From NCBI GenBank assembly GCA_002353815.1, contig DEKK01000003.1, positions 324,481 to 388,480 of the forward strand: a stretch of DNA of 64,000 nucleotides, written 5' to 3'. This DNA comes from Bifidobacteriaceae bacterium UBA2724. Lineage in GTDB: Bacteria; Actinomycetota; Actinomycetes; Actinomycetales; Bifidobacteriaceae. A model generated the notes under the pieces. The model did no database searches and was not told the origin of the DNA. It saw only the letters and a list, made by a program, of their open reading frames with translations. Made by a program: the position numbers and the translations under genes. Below, one piece after another: positions 15,593 to 25,293 of this stretch. The stretch's first letter is position 1. Each line of letters opens with the position of its first letter.

Positions 15593-16882
15593 TCACTTCG
15601 CCGAATCCGCCGCCTTCGGTTCGGATTCGGCGGTTTCAGACGCGGTTGGCTGTGGCTTGCGGACGGCCATGGCCTTGCGCACCTGGCCCACGCACAGCGC
15701 AAGCACAAGCGTCAGCACCATGTCGATGAGCGTGTAGCCCACCGGGGTGTCGATGGACATCAGCAGGCGGTAGGCCACGAATCCGACGAACCACACGATG
15801 AGGTTCGGCCAGTCGAAGGCGTCATGCTCGGTGTCACGGTGCAGGAAATAGAAGTCCGCGATCATGACGGCGACCATCGGCGCGAAAACCGATCCGATGA
15901 GATACAGGAAGTTCGTGATGTCATCCATCACCCAGATCATCGCGGCGGCGGTGCCGAGGACGGTCGCCGCAATGGCCATCCATTTGCCGGGGATCTTGGA
16001 GACCACGGATTCGCCCGAGATGCCCGCCGACCATGCGTCGAGGTACGTGGTGGTCACCGTGGAGAACACGACGATGAGGAGCCCGGCGATGCCCATGCCG
16101 GCGCTCACCATGATCTGCGAGATGTCGGAGGTGCCGGTGTACATGGCCGCACCCATGCCGATGACGAACATCCAGATGCTCACCAGGCCATACACGACTG
16201 TGCTGGCGACGGTCGCGCCCAGAGGCTTCTCCGCCTCGCGCGTGTAATCGCTCACCACGGGGAGCCAGCTCAGCGGCATCGAGACGGCGAGCTCCACTGC
16301 GGCGCCGAAGGTGAACGTGTCGTCGAGGGTGGACCCCGCCGCGGCGCCTGAGAAGAAGATGACCTTGCACAGGACGATGGTGAGGATGAACAGCAGGGCC
16401 ATGGCCACGGTGTTCATCTTGCCGAGGTTCTCCACGCCGATGGCGATCCACAGCAGCACGAGCGCGCCGATGACCAGCGCCCACAGCCACGGGGCGCCCG
16501 GGAACGCGGTCGACGCCGAGATGGAGCCGTCGTAGACCATGATGGACGTCCATCCGACGAGCTGGATGATGTTGAGGATGGCGAACAGCTGCCCGCCGAT
16601 GCGACCGAAGCTCATCTTCACCGTCTCCATGGCGCTTTTGCGCGTGCGGGCGCCGATGTAGCCGGCGAGGAAGAACATCGTGCATCCGATGACGTGGCCG
16701 AGGACTATGGCGGCGAGGCCGCGTGCGAAGCCGAGGGACGCGAAGTAGGTGCCGGTCATGATCTCGGCGACGGAGACACCGGCGCCGAACCAGATGAGGG
16801 AGTTATCGAAGATGGATGTGCGCTGCGGCGTGTCGGGCGTCGCGGACGGCGTGGCAGAGCTGATGCTGTTGTTGTCGGTCAA
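15593..16882 (-). CDS. NCS1-family permease (CytX/CodB type, pyrimidine or hydroxymethylpyrimidine)
   Basis: 429 residues from a TTG start at 16882, placed behind AGGAGA; no ATG or GTG fits. About 12 transmembrane helices. The start (IFDNSLIWFGAGVSVAEIMTGTYFASLGF, then GHVIGCTMFFLAGYIGARTRKSAMETVK) is the signature region of NCS1 nucleobase transporters and is closest to what I know of CytX, a predicted hydroxymethylpyrimidine carrier. The substrate could also be cytosine. A charged tail ends the protein. No TPP riboswitch is visible upstream, so a thiamine link rests on the family only. Single gene, with its own terminator. Confidence 0.75.
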   Translation of the reverse strand: MTDNNSISSATPSATPDTPQRTSIFDNSLIWFGAGVSVAEIMTGTYFASLGFARGLAAIVLGHVIGCTMFFLAGYIGARTRKSAMETVKMSFGRIGGQLFAILNIIQLVGWTSIMVYDGSISASTAFPGAPWLWALVIGALVLLWIAIGVENLGKMNTVAMALLFILTIVLCKVIFFSGAAAGSTLDDTFTFGAAVELAVSMPLSWLPVVSDYTREAEKPLGATVASTVVYGLVSIWMFVIGMGAAMYTGTSDISQIMVSAGMGIAGLLIVVFSTVTTTYLDAWSAGISGESVVSKIPGKWMAIAATVLGTAAAMIWVMDDITNFLYLIGSVFAPMVAVMIADFYFLHRDTEHDAFDWPNLIVWFVGFVAYRLLMSIDTPVGYTLIDMVLTLVLALCVGQVRKAMAVRKPQPTASETAESEPKAADSAK

Positions 16883-17105
16883 AACCTGATTCTCCTGTGA
16901 CGGAACGCGGCCGCGGCGCGGGTCATGTGCGGCGATTCCGCTGCGCCCATGGCATGGCGCCGCCGTCCGTCTCTCGTGCGCCGGGACGTGCCCTTGTCGC
17001 GGCGCGGAATGGTGCGGCCCGTCGCATTCTGCCCAATCCGGCTGGCCGTGGTGACAGCTCACACAATAACCGCAGGACACGCCATTTGACAAGACCCGCT
17101 TTCCG

Positions 17106-17140
17106 GCCTGGCCCCGCTGCGCGCACCGACGGGGCCAGGC
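17106..17140 (-). terminator. Inverted repeat after aminopeptidase P
   Basis: GCCTGGCCCCG (17106-17116) pairs with CGGGGCCAGGC (17130-17140), 8 bases past the stop. There is no strong T-run. Confidence 0.55.
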
Positions 17141-17147
17141 CGCGCGG

Positions 17148-18737
17148 TCAGGCCTGCGGCGCGAGCGCGGCGCGTTCGGTCATCCAGGCCTCCACGTCCT
17201 CGACCTTCTTCGGAATGCCGATGGACAGCCATTCGGGGCCGTTCTCGGTCATGAGCACGTCGTCTTCGACGCGGATGCCGATGCCGCGGAACTGGGGCGG
17301 GACGAGCATGTCGTTCGCCTTGAAATACAGACCGGGCTCGATGGTGAACGTCATGCCCGGGGCCAGCTTGGCGCCCTGGTAATGCTCGAAACGCGCCTGC
17401 GAGCAGTCGTGGACGTCGAGGCCCAGGTGATGCGCCACGCCGCAGGCATGCCACCGGCGGTGCTGCTGGCCCTCGGGGCTCAGCGCCTCCTCGACGCTCA
17501 CCGGGAGGATTCCCCATTCGTGCAGGGCCTCGGCGAGCACGCGCATGCAGGCGTCGTGGATGTCGGAATACGTGCGCCCTGGCTGCGCGGCCTCGAAGCC
17601 GGCCTGCTGGGCGTCGAGCACGACCTGGTAGAGCTCGCGCTGGAACGACGTGAAACGGCCGCTCGCCGGGAACGTGCGCGTGATGTCGGACGTGTAGAGG
17701 CTGTTGACCTCCACGCCGGCGTCGATGAGCAGCAGCCCGCCGGCGTCGATCTGGCCGTCGTTGCGCATCCAGTGCAGCGTGGCGGCGTGCTCGCCGTAGG
17801 CGACGATGGTGCCGTAGCCCTCGTCGTTGCCTTCTTCGCGGGCGTTCGCGTTGAACGCGCCCTCGAGGATCCTTTCGCTGCGCGGCTTGCCGATTGCGCG
17901 GGGGAGCGCAGTGAGCATCCGGTCGAAGCCATCCTTCGTCGCCGCGATGGCCTTGCGCATCTCGCCGATCTCGTAGGAATCCTTGATCATGCGATGTTCG
18001 GACGCCTTCTCATACAGCGCGTCGTCGTCGGCGTCGTTGGCCTCGCGGTCCGGGAAGCCGTTCTCCTCGCGGATCTGCTCGACCATGGCGGAGACCTCGG
18101 CGTCCGTGCGGCGCAGCACGCGCAGCTGCACCGCGCCCGGGCCCACGTCCTTGGCAAGGGCGTCGCGCAGCGTGGCGATGTCCGCCGTCGGAATCCCCGT
18201 CATCACGTTCATCTCGGACAGGCCGGGGCGCGCCCCGACCCAGTACTCGCCGTAGGCGGCGCTCATGTAGTAATCCTGCGTCGTCTGGTCGGAGCGCGGG
18301 TGGAGGAACAGCCTGGGCTCGTGCGTCTTGCCCGCCTTCGCCTCGTCGGAATCCGGGTCAACGGGGTTGAGCACCAGCACGGCGCCCGGCTCGAAGTCCT
18401 CGCCCAGGCCCGTGTAGTAGGCGAATGCGCTGTCGGGACGGAACGCGTAGTCGCAGTCGTCGTTGCGCACCTTGGCGGTCCCGGCGGGGATCACCAGGCG
18501 CTCCCCGGGGAACTTCGCACCGAGCTCGGCGATGCGGCGTGGTGTGAAGGCGCTGGATTCCAGCGGCTTCACGTCGTTCTTCTCTTCGCCCCATCCCGTG
18601 AGCATGTAGTCCTTGAACGCCTGGGAGCGCGGGCGGAGCGTGCGGTTGTGCCGACGTGCATTAGGATCCATCCCGGCTGTGCGCGCGACCTTGACGCCGG
18701 CGTCCTGCCCGGGGTTCGTGCCTTCCTGTTCGGCCAT
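17148..18737 (-). CDS. pepP: Xaa-Pro aminopeptidase (aminopeptidase P, M24B)
   Basis: 529 residues. ATG 18737 is preceded by GAGGAGGCAC. It has an N-terminal creatinase-like domain (RSQAFKDYMLTGWGEEKNDVKPL ... RLVIPAGTAKVRNDDCDYAFRPDSAFAYYTGL) and a C-terminal pita-bread domain with the metal ligands D (LLIDAGVEVNSLYTSD), D (SDITRTFPASG), H (GVAHHLGLDVHDC), E (FTIEPGLYF) and E (RVEDDVLMTENG). All five are present, so the enzyme should be active. It removes an N-terminal residue that precedes proline and is cytoplasmic. Monocistronic. Confidence 0.93.
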   Translation of the reverse strand: MAEQEGTNPGQDAGVKVARTAGMDPNARRHNRTLRPRSQAFKDYMLTGWGEEKNDVKPLESSAFTPRRIAELGAKFPGERLVIPAGTAKVRNDDCDYAFRPDSAFAYYTGLGEDFEPGAVLVLNPVDPDSDEAKAGKTHEPRLFLHPRSDQTTQDYYMSAAYGEYWVGARPGLSEMNVMTGIPTADIATLRDALAKDVGPGAVQLRVLRRTDAEVSAMVEQIREENGFPDREANDADDDALYEKASEHRMIKDSYEIGEMRKAIAATKDGFDRMLTALPRAIGKPRSERILEGAFNANAREEGNDEGYGTIVAYGEHAATLHWMRNDGQIDAGGLLLIDAGVEVNSLYTSDITRTFPASGRFTSFQRELYQVVLDAQQAGFEAAQPGRTYSDIHDACMRVLAEALHEWGILPVSVEEALSPEGQQHRRWHACGVAHHLGLDVHDCSQARFEHYQGAKLAPGMTFTIEPGLYFKANDMLVPPQFRGIGIRVEDDVLMTENGPEWLSIGIPKKVEDVEAWMTERAALAPQA

Positions 18738-19066
18738 TGTGCCTCCTCGAATCGGATATGCGGCCCCCGTGCATGCGGCCTGCGCGGCGGCGTGCACCGT
18801 GGCGGTGCGCAGGTGCGAGGGGGCGCTTCGTGCGCTTCCCACTATAGGGCGGCATGGGGTGGCGTGCGGCGTCGTGGATGGGCCGGTGCCATCGCCTCTC
18901 TCCGGCTGTCGTTTTCGCGCCGCGCAAAGGGTGGAATGAAGGGTGAAAATGCTGTTGGTTTGGCATGAGTTCCCGGCGTCGCGGATCCATTCGGTTCTTC
19001 GACGTCGGGGCCCGCCCCGCGGCTTTTCGCAGAGATCACAATTATCATTCACCTGGAGGTCGGAGT
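18738..19066. other. Intergenic region between pepP and the pilin gene
   Basis: 329 bases, divergent promoters expected. On the minus strand TATAGT (about 18842-18847) could be the -10 of pepP. On the + strand AATTATCAT just before 19050 could serve the pilin gene, followed by CTGGAGG. No gene or RNA seen. Confidence 0.5.
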
Positions 19067-19558
19067 ATGTCTTCGGTCTGTGGCGCATCGGAGCGCCGAA
19101 ACGGGCGCGAGAGGGGATTCACCCTCGTCGAGCTGCTTGTCGTCGTCATCATCATCGGTATCCTTGCAGCCGTCTCGGTGCCGATCTATCTCAACCAACG
19201 CAAGGCGGCGTGGGATTCCGCGGCGCTGAATGACGCCAAGAACGCGCAGACGGCGATTGAAACGGCCATGGCTGCCAACAACGGCACGCTGACCGGCATC
19301 TCCATCAGCGGCTATTCGGTGTCGAGCACCGGGCACGTGCATGGCGTGGCCAATCCGTGCGACGGCACGCAGGCGCAGGCGACGAGCATGGACATCCGCA
19401 AGGTGGGGCGCGACGTGGGCGTGATCACCTGCTCCGCGGGCGTCTCCCTCGAGATCGTGCCGAACGGCGCCAGATACACCATCACGGCGCACCATGTCAA
19501 CGGCACCGCCACCTATTCCTACGATTCCGCGACCGACGCGGCCGTCCACAAGGTCTGA
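19067..19558 (+). CDS. Type IV pilin-like protein (prepilin N-terminal methylation motif)
   Basis: 163 residues, ATG 19067 behind ACCTGGAGG. A short basic leader (ERRNGRERG) precedes the prepilin peptidase site G17|F18, then FTLVELLVVVIIIGILAAV with the conserved Glu at +5 (E22). The single hydrophobic helix spans about 20-40. The remaining 115 residues form a Thr/Ser-rich globular head with two Cys (CDGTQ and ITCSAG) that could bond. No prepilin peptidase, pilus ATPase or other pilus gene lies nearby, so it is an orphan here. Possible roles are a pseudopilin or a surface pilus subunit. Confidence 0.85.
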   Translation: MSSVCGASERRNGRERGFTLVELLVVVIIIGILAAVSVPIYLNQRKAAWDSAALNDAKNAQTAIETAMAANNGTLTGISISGYSVSSTGHVHGVANPCDGTQAQATSMDIRKVGRDVGVITCSAGVSLEIVPNGARYTITAHHVNGTATYSYDSATDAAVHKV

Positions 19559-19565
19559 CGTACGT

Positions 19566-19603
19566 GGGGCGCCGGCGACGTGTCGGTGCGCCGCCGGCGC
19601 CCC
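19566..19603 (+). terminator. Inverted repeat after the pilin gene
   Basis: GGGGCGCCGGCG (19566-19577) pairs with CGCCGGCGCCCC (19592-19603), 8 bases past the stop. No T-run follows. Confidence 0.6.
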
Positions 19604-19709
19604 ATGCATAAGGGGTCGTGCATTTCGCCGCATTCGCCTAATATCTAAGGAGTGTGTGCCGCGCGGAACCCATGCCGCGCCGCCATGGCAAGGAGAGTGA
19701 GACGAATAC

Positions 19710-21158
19710 ATGTCCTTCGAGCATCCGAATCGCGATAACAAGAAGCTTGACGACGTCTACCGCGACATCATGAAGCGCGCCCCCGAGCACGACTTCGAAC
19801 CGTCGCTGGACCGTATGCAGATGATTCTGGATCTTCTCGGACATCCGGAGCAGTCGTTCCGCGTGATCCACGTCACCGGCACGAACGGCAAGGGCAGCAC
19901 CGCCCGCATGGCAGAGGCCCTGTGCCGCGCCTACGGCCTGCGCACCGGCCTGTACACGTCGCCGCATCTCGAATCCGTCACCGAGCGCATCGCCATCGAC
20001 GGCCAGCAACTGAGCGACGACGATTTCATCGATGTCTACGACCAGGTCAAGGACTTCATCAAGCTGGTCGACGAGCGCAGCACCGCGAACGGCGGCCCGC
20101 GCATGAGCTTCTTCGAAGTGCTCACCACGATGGCGATCTGGGCGTTCGCCGACGCCCCCGTGGACGTCGCCATCGTCGAGGTCGGCATGGGCGGCCGTTG
20201 GGACGCCACGAACGTGCTCGACGCCGACGCCGCGATCATCGGCCCCGTCGACATGGACCACATGCAGTGGCTCGGCGACACCGTCGAGAAGATCGCAGGG
20301 GAGAAGTCGGGCATCATCAAGCACGGCAGCACCGTCGTCATAGGCCCCCAGCCCCACGCCGAGGAGGTCATGCCGATCCTGCTCGAGCAGGCCAGGAAGG
20401 TCGGCGCCGCACAGGTGATCCGCGACGGCGAAGAGATGAACGTCGTCAGCCGCACGCCGGCGGTCGGCGGCCAGGTGGCCACCTTGCAGACGCCGAACGG
20501 GACTTACGAGGACGTGCCGATCGCCATGTTCGGCGAGCATCAGGCGCACAACGCGCTATCGGCTCTCGCCGCCGCCGAGGTCGTGGTGCCGGTGGCCGGC
20601 GCGCTCAACGGCGATGTCGTCGCCAAGGCCTTCAGCGGCGTGCGCGTGCCCGGGCGCATCGAGACGATCCGCACGTCCCCCACGATCATCCTCGACGGCG
20701 GGCACAACGTGCAGGCCGTCACGGCGCTGCGCAAAGCCATCGAAGAGAACTATAACTTCCAGCAGCTCGTCGGCGTCACCTCGATGATGGCCGACAAAGA
20801 GGTCGAGGATGTGCTCGGCGTCATGGAGCCGCTGCTTTCCGAGCTCATCGTGACGCAGAACTCCTGGTCCCCGCGCGTCATGAAGGCCGAGGACATGGAG
20901 AAGATCGCCGACGGCGTGTTCGGACCCGACCGCGTGACGCGCATCGACGACCTTCCGGATGCCATCCAGGCCGCAGTCGACAAGGTGGACGCCGCCGATG
21001 ACACCGGTGTGGGTTACGGCCGCGGCGTGCTCGTGTTCGGCAGCTTCGTCACGGTGGGCGATGCGCGCCGTCTGCTCGAGGAGAGACCCAACAAGGACCT
21101 GCTCAAGCCCAAGTCGGAACGCGTCGCAGGCGACGAAGGGCTGGGGTCCGCCGACTGA
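19710..21158 (+). CDS. folC: Folylpolyglutamate synthase / dihydrofolate synthase
   Basis: 482 residues, ATG 19710. The Mur-ligase-like P-loop GTNGKGSTAR (about 56-65), the TSPHLESVTERI motif that binds folate, a PVDVAIVEVGMGGRWDATNVLDAD core and IILDGGHNVQAVTAL in the C-terminal domain are all diagnostic. The enzyme adds glutamate to folates, or to dihydropteroate when bifunctional. The acidic/basic C-terminal tail is longer than usual. It is followed 58 bases later by smc, the same order as in other actinobacteria I know. Confidence 0.93.
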   Translation: MSFEHPNRDNKKLDDVYRDIMKRAPEHDFEPSLDRMQMILDLLGHPEQSFRVIHVTGTNGKGSTARMAEALCRAYGLRTGLYTSPHLESVTERIAIDGQQLSDDDFIDVYDQVKDFIKLVDERSTANGGPRMSFFEVLTTMAIWAFADAPVDVAIVEVGMGGRWDATNVLDADAAIIGPVDMDHMQWLGDTVEKIAGEKSGIIKHGSTVVIGPQPHAEEVMPILLEQARKVGAAQVIRDGEEMNVVSRTPAVGGQVATLQTPNGTYEDVPIAMFGEHQAHNALSALAAAEVVVPVAGALNGDVVAKAFSGVRVPGRIETIRTSPTIILDGGHNVQAVTALRKAIEENYNFQQLVGVTSMMADKEVEDVLGVMEPLLSELIVTQNSWSPRVMKAEDMEKIADGVFGPDRVTRIDDLPDAIQAAVDKVDAADDTGVGYGRGVLVFGSFVTVGDARRLLEERPNKDLLKPKSERVAGDEGLGSAD

Positions 21159-21216
21159 CCGCTTCCGGCCCACGCCCAAACCTTCCCCGTCCAACCGGCA
21201 ACCTAAGCAAGGAATC

Positions 21217-24200
21217 ATGTACGTCAAGGAACTCACGCTCCGCGGCTTCAAATCGTTCGCGAACCCCACGACGCTGCGTTTCGAACCAGGCGTGACCGCC
21301 ATCATCGGCCCCAACGGGTCGGGGAAATCCAACATCGTCGACGCGCTGGCCTGGGTCATGGGCGAGCAGGGCGCCAAAAGCCTGCGCGGCACCTCCATGG
21401 AGGATGTGATCTTCGCCGGCACCAGCACCCGTCCGCCCATGGGTCGGGCCCAGGTGAGCCTCACCATCGACAACTCCGACGGCACGCTCGACATCGAATA
21501 TTCCGAGGTCACGATCAGCCGCACGATCTATCGCAACGGCGGGTCGGAATACGCCATCAACGGTTCCCCCGTGAGGCTTCTCGACGTGCAGGAGCTCCTC
21601 AGCGACACCGGCCTCGGCGCGCACATGCACGTCGTGGTGGGGCAGGGGCGCCTCGATTCGATCCTGCGCGCCACGCCTGCCGACAACCGGGGGTTCATCG
21701 AAGAGGCCGCCGGGATTCTCAAGCACCGCAAACGCAAGGAACGCGCGCTGCGCAAGCTGCAGAACACCCAGGAGAACCTCGACCGCCTCGACGACCTGCT
21801 CAAGGAAATCCACCGGCAGCTCGGCCCCCTGCGGCGGCAGGCGCGGGTCTCGAAACGCGCCGACAGCATCCATGTCGCGCTGAGGGACGCCCAATGCCGC
21901 CTGTATGCCGACGATGCGTCGAAGCTCCAGGCGTCGCGCGACGAGGTGCGCGACAAACTCTCCGACGTCCGGTCCCGTCTGGGCGAGCAACAGCGCGAGC
22001 TGGCGGCGACGAAAGTGCAGATCGAACGCCTCGAGGCGATGGCGAGTGAATCCAGCCCCGCGTTGCAAAGGCTCAGCCAGTCATGGCATGAGCTCGGGCA
22101 GGTGCAGGAACGGCTCGAATCCCTGTCGCGTCTCGCACAGGAGCGCGCCCGGTCCTTCGAATCCCAGATAGCCCAGCCGTCGGGCGATGACCCGGAGATG
22201 CTGGCACGCCGCGCCGACGAACTGGACGCCCAGGCGGCCGAAAGCCAGTCGGACGCCACCGCCCGCAAGCTCGAGCTTGAAAAAGCGACGGAGGCGCGCG
22301 CCGAAGCCGAGAAGCAGCTCGCTTCGATACGGCAGACATTGACCGAACTGCGCCGCACATCGCAGGAGCGCGACGCCCGCATCGCAAAGCTGCGAGAGCA
22401 GATCGCGCGCGAGCAGGCGCTCGTCCAGTCCGACACACAGCGCAAAACCGACGCCGACGGGCAGCGCGCGACCTTCGAGACGCAGCTCGCCGAGGCACGG
22501 GAACGTCTCGAATCCCTGGAATCCACGGTGCGCGACACCGGTGAATCCGAAAGCCAGGCGGAGCTTGACATGACGCGCGAAGCCTGTGACAAGGCACGCC
22601 AGACCCGAGACGCCGCCGCGAACGAGCAGCGCAAGCTCGACAGCGAGGCGATTGGATTGCAGGCCAAGGCCGACGCGCTGGACGACACGCTCAACAGCCA
22701 TGACGGTTCCGCCGACCTTGCCGCGAACGGCGTGGCAACGCTGGGGCGTCTCGCCGACTGGATCACCGTGGACGATGGCTGGGAGGACGCCATGGCGCAT
22801 GCGCTTGGTCCTTTCGCCGGGGCGGTGGTGCTTCCCGGATACCCGGACGTGGTGAAGGCGCTCGATGGTCTCGACGGCAAGGCCGTGATGCTGTCGCCTT
22901 GCACAGACCAGGGCGCCGGCGCTGGGGGTGCCGCCGCCGATGCATCCCGTCCCGCGATGCCTGCCGGGACGCGCCCCGCGGGTGAGCTTATCGGGCCCAG
23001 CCCCCACGCGACCGACCAGCGCACCGCCCGGGGAGTGGTCGCCTCGCTGCGCATCCTCCTGTCCGACGTGCTCGTGGCCGACACCGTGGAATCCGCAGCG
23101 TCCGCGCTCGCGGCCGACGGGGCCGGATGGTCGCAGGCCGTGACACGCGACGGACGCATGCTCAATGCCGTCGGCGGCATCGCGGGAGGCACCTCGGTGC
23201 CGTCCGACATCTCTCTTGCCGCGCGTCGCGACAAAGCCCTTGAGCTCCTTGCCGATGTCACGCGCCGCCGTGACGAAGCCACGTCCAGGCTCGACGAGGC
23301 CAACCGGGCTTATGCGCAGGCGCGTTCCGTCGTCGACGCCGCGAAGGCGCGGGTGACCGAACGCCGTGTCAAGGCGCAGGAGGCCCGCCGCAATCTGGAG
23401 GCCGCGTCGTCATCCGTCTCCAGCCTTGAGCGCCGCGTCCAGGACGTCCAGCGCCGCATCGCGCAGATCGAGCAGGAAGCCGACGGGCGCCGTCGGAACA
23501 TCGATAGTCTGAACGACGAGCTCGACGTGGCGCAGTCCACGAAGGACGAGCAGATGGACTTCGACGAAGTCCAGGCGAGAGAGAAGTCCTTGGAATCCGA
23601 GCTGTCGCAGCAGCGCGAAAGCGAAATCCGCGCGCGCATCGCCTGGAGCGACGCCGACAAGCGCTATCAGTCGCTCGTCCGCCAATCGGGGATGCTGCGC
23701 GACAACGCGCGGCAGGCATGGGAGCGTCGCATCCGCGTCGAAGCCCGCAACGAGCGGCTCGCCAAGCAGGCGCACGACGCACGCTGCATCGGGGATCTGG
23801 CCGCTGCCGCGGCACGGCGCATGGCCGCGCACATCGAGCATGCGCAGACCGAACGCGAACGGGTGCAGTCGGAGGCGTCGGCGCATGACAGCGAGCTCGC
23901 GCAGCTTCGGAAACACCGCAACGAGATAGAGCCCGTGGTGTCGGGGCTGCAGAACGACGAGCATGACCTCGACGTGCGCCGCGAACGCCTCGCCACCGAA
24001 TTCGGTGGCCTTCGGCAGAAGGTCTCCGACGACCTGGGGATGGACATGGACGAGCTCATCGCCGATTTCGGACCTGACGTGCCCGTGCCGGTGCTTGACG
24101 ACGAGGGCCATGTGATCGAGCTCGAGGATGCGACGGAGACCGCTTCCGGGGAGGACGCAGGAGCCGACGGTTCCGCCGATGCGGATGCCGGGCGCCCGCG

Positions 24201-24945
24201 GTACGACGGCGCCCGCGTCGACCCCGCGCGGTACAAGACCGTCCCCTATGTGCGCGACGAGCAGACCAGGCGCCTCGCCACGGCGCGGCGTGACCTCGAG
24301 GCGCTCGGCAAGGTGAATCCGCTTGCGGGAGAGGAATACGACGCGCTCGAGGCCCGAAACAAATACATCAACGACCAGCGCCAGGACGTGGTGAAATCAC
24401 GCGACGACCTGCTCGGCCTCATCAAGGACCTCGACGGCATGATGGTCGACGTGTTCACCAGCGCCTTCAACGACACGGCCGCCGCGTTCGAGAAGGTCTT
24501 CGCCACGTTGTTCCCCGGCGGGACGGGACATCTGAGGCTCGAGAACCCCGACGACATGCTCGCCACGGGCGTCATCGTCGAGGCGAGCCCGGCCGGCAAG
24601 AGGGTCAAGCAGCTGTCCCTGCTGTCGGGCGGCGAGAGGTCTTTGACGGCGCTGGCGCTTCTCTTCGCCATCTTCACGGCGCGCCCCAGTCCGTTCTACA
24701 TCATGGACGAGGTCGAGGCGGCCCTCGACGACGTGAACCTCACGCGTCTGCTCAACGCCATCGACGACCTGCGCAGCCACGCGCAGCTCATCATCATCAC
24801 GCACCAGCAGCGTACGATGAGCATCGCCGACGCGCTCTACGGGGTCACCATGCGCGCGGACGGCGTGACGTCGGTCGTGTCGACCACGATGCGCCGCGAC
24901 GACCGCCCGTCCGACGACGCCGCGGCGCAGCCGCACGACGCGTGA
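21217..24945 (+). CDS. smc: Chromosome segregation ATPase SMC
   Basis: 1242 residues, ATG 21217 with AAGGAAT upstream. N-terminal head with Walker A GPNGSGKSN (31-39) and Q-loop region. Long coiled coils at about 170-480 and 680-1010, rich in Arg/Glu/Ala. A hinge at about 500-660 contains a low-complexity Ala/Gly/Pro insertion around DQGAGAGGAAADASRPAMPA. The C-terminal head has the signature LLSGGERSLTALALLF and Walker B FYIMDEVEAALDD. A second acidic insertion (GEDAGADGSADADAG) precedes the C-head. It works with ScpA and ScpB, encoded about 18 kb away, as the condensin that loads at origins. Confidence 0.97.
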   Translation: MYVKELTLRGFKSFANPTTLRFEPGVTAIIGPNGSGKSNIVDALAWVMGEQGAKSLRGTSMEDVIFAGTSTRPPMGRAQVSLTIDNSDGTLDIEYSEVTISRTIYRNGGSEYAINGSPVRLLDVQELLSDTGLGAHMHVVVGQGRLDSILRATPADNRGFIEEAAGILKHRKRKERALRKLQNTQENLDRLDDLLKEIHRQLGPLRRQARVSKRADSIHVALRDAQCRLYADDASKLQASRDEVRDKLSDVRSRLGEQQRELAATKVQIERLEAMASESSPALQRLSQSWHELGQVQERLESLSRLAQERARSFESQIAQPSGDDPEMLARRADELDAQAAESQSDATARKLELEKATEARAEAEKQLASIRQTLTELRRTSQERDARIAKLREQIAREQALVQSDTQRKTDADGQRATFETQLAEARERLESLESTVRDTGESESQAELDMTREACDKARQTRDAAANEQRKLDSEAIGLQAKADALDDTLNSHDGSADLAANGVATLGRLADWITVDDGWEDAMAHALGPFAGAVVLPGYPDVVKALDGLDGKAVMLSPCTDQGAGAGGAAADASRPAMPAGTRPAGELIGPSPHATDQRTARGVVASLRILLSDVLVADTVESAASALAADGAGWSQAVTRDGRMLNAVGGIAGGTSVPSDISLAARRDKALELLADVTRRRDEATSRLDEANRAYAQARSVVDAAKARVTERRVKAQEARRNLEAASSSVSSLERRVQDVQRRIAQIEQEADGRRRNIDSLNDELDVAQSTKDEQMDFDEVQAREKSLESELSQQRESEIRARIAWSDADKRYQSLVRQSGMLRDNARQAWERRIRVEARNERLAKQAHDARCIGDLAAAAARRMAAHIEHAQTERERVQSEASAHDSELAQLRKHRNEIEPVVSGLQNDEHDLDVRRERLATEFGGLRQKVSDDLGMDMDELIADFGPDVPVPVLDDEGHVIELEDATETASGEDAGADGSADADAGRPRYDGARVDPARYKTVPYVRDEQTRRLATARRDLEALGKVNPLAGEEYDALEARNKYINDQRQDVVKSRDDLLGLIKDLDGMMVDVFTSAFNDTAAAFEKVFATLFPGGTGHLRLENPDDMLATGVIVEASPAGKRVKQLSLLSGGERSLTALALLFAIFTARPSPFYIMDEVEAALDDVNLTRLLNAIDDLRSHAQLIIITHQQRTMSIADALYGVTMRADGVTSVVSTTMRRDDRPSDDAAAQPHDA

Positions 24946-25134
24946 CGCGTGACGGAGACGACCGGCGGATATCGTCCACGGATGTCTGCCGGCCACCGGC
25001 CCGACGTTTCGCATTGGTGCGTTCCTGCCGTGGCTTCATCTGGAATCCTCCCATGCTAGACTTGTGGAAATCGTGGATCGGCGGAGTAGACGATGCCACG
25101 TATCGATGGGGACAGCGAGATGACAAGGGGAGGA
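24946..25134. other. Intergenic region after smc, no gene seen
   Basis: 189 bases with no plausible coding frame on either strand. Base composition falls towards A/T from about 25,050 onward, where the decayed locus begins. Confidence 0.5.
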
Positions 25135-25282
25135 ATGAAGACTGCGGCAAGGAAAATCTACGGAACGTTGGTTCGTACAGCGTTTTCCGGCGTCGGTGTG
25201 CGTGGTGTGTCTGTTGTGCATCTCTGTATTTCTTCCATCCGCTTTCGCGGGTGTTGAGGATATTAGGGCTTTGCGGGAATAG
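25135..25282 (+). pseudogene. Possible remnant of a secreted protein gene (frameshifted signal peptide)
   Basis: ATG 25135 behind GGGGAGGA starts MKTAARKIYGTLV, a typical basic n-region, but the frame then loses hydrophobicity and stops at 25257. Another frame over the same bases reads ASVCVVCLLCISVFLPSAFAG, a good hydrophobic core and AFA|G cleavage site, and stops at 25282. One indel would join them into a signal peptide. Only a vestige is left. Weak evidence, but it lies beside another broken gene. Confidence 0.35.
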
Positions 25283-25293
25283 CGAGGTGTCCG

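Noticed and set aside
15593..17147. TPP riboswitch upstream of the CytX-like permease
   Set aside because: No CTGAGA or GGGTAATG-like elements on the minus strand before 16882.
21528..23303. Long minus-strand open frame inside smc
   Set aside because: Ser/Arg-rich shadow of the smc coiled coil, no recognisable protein.
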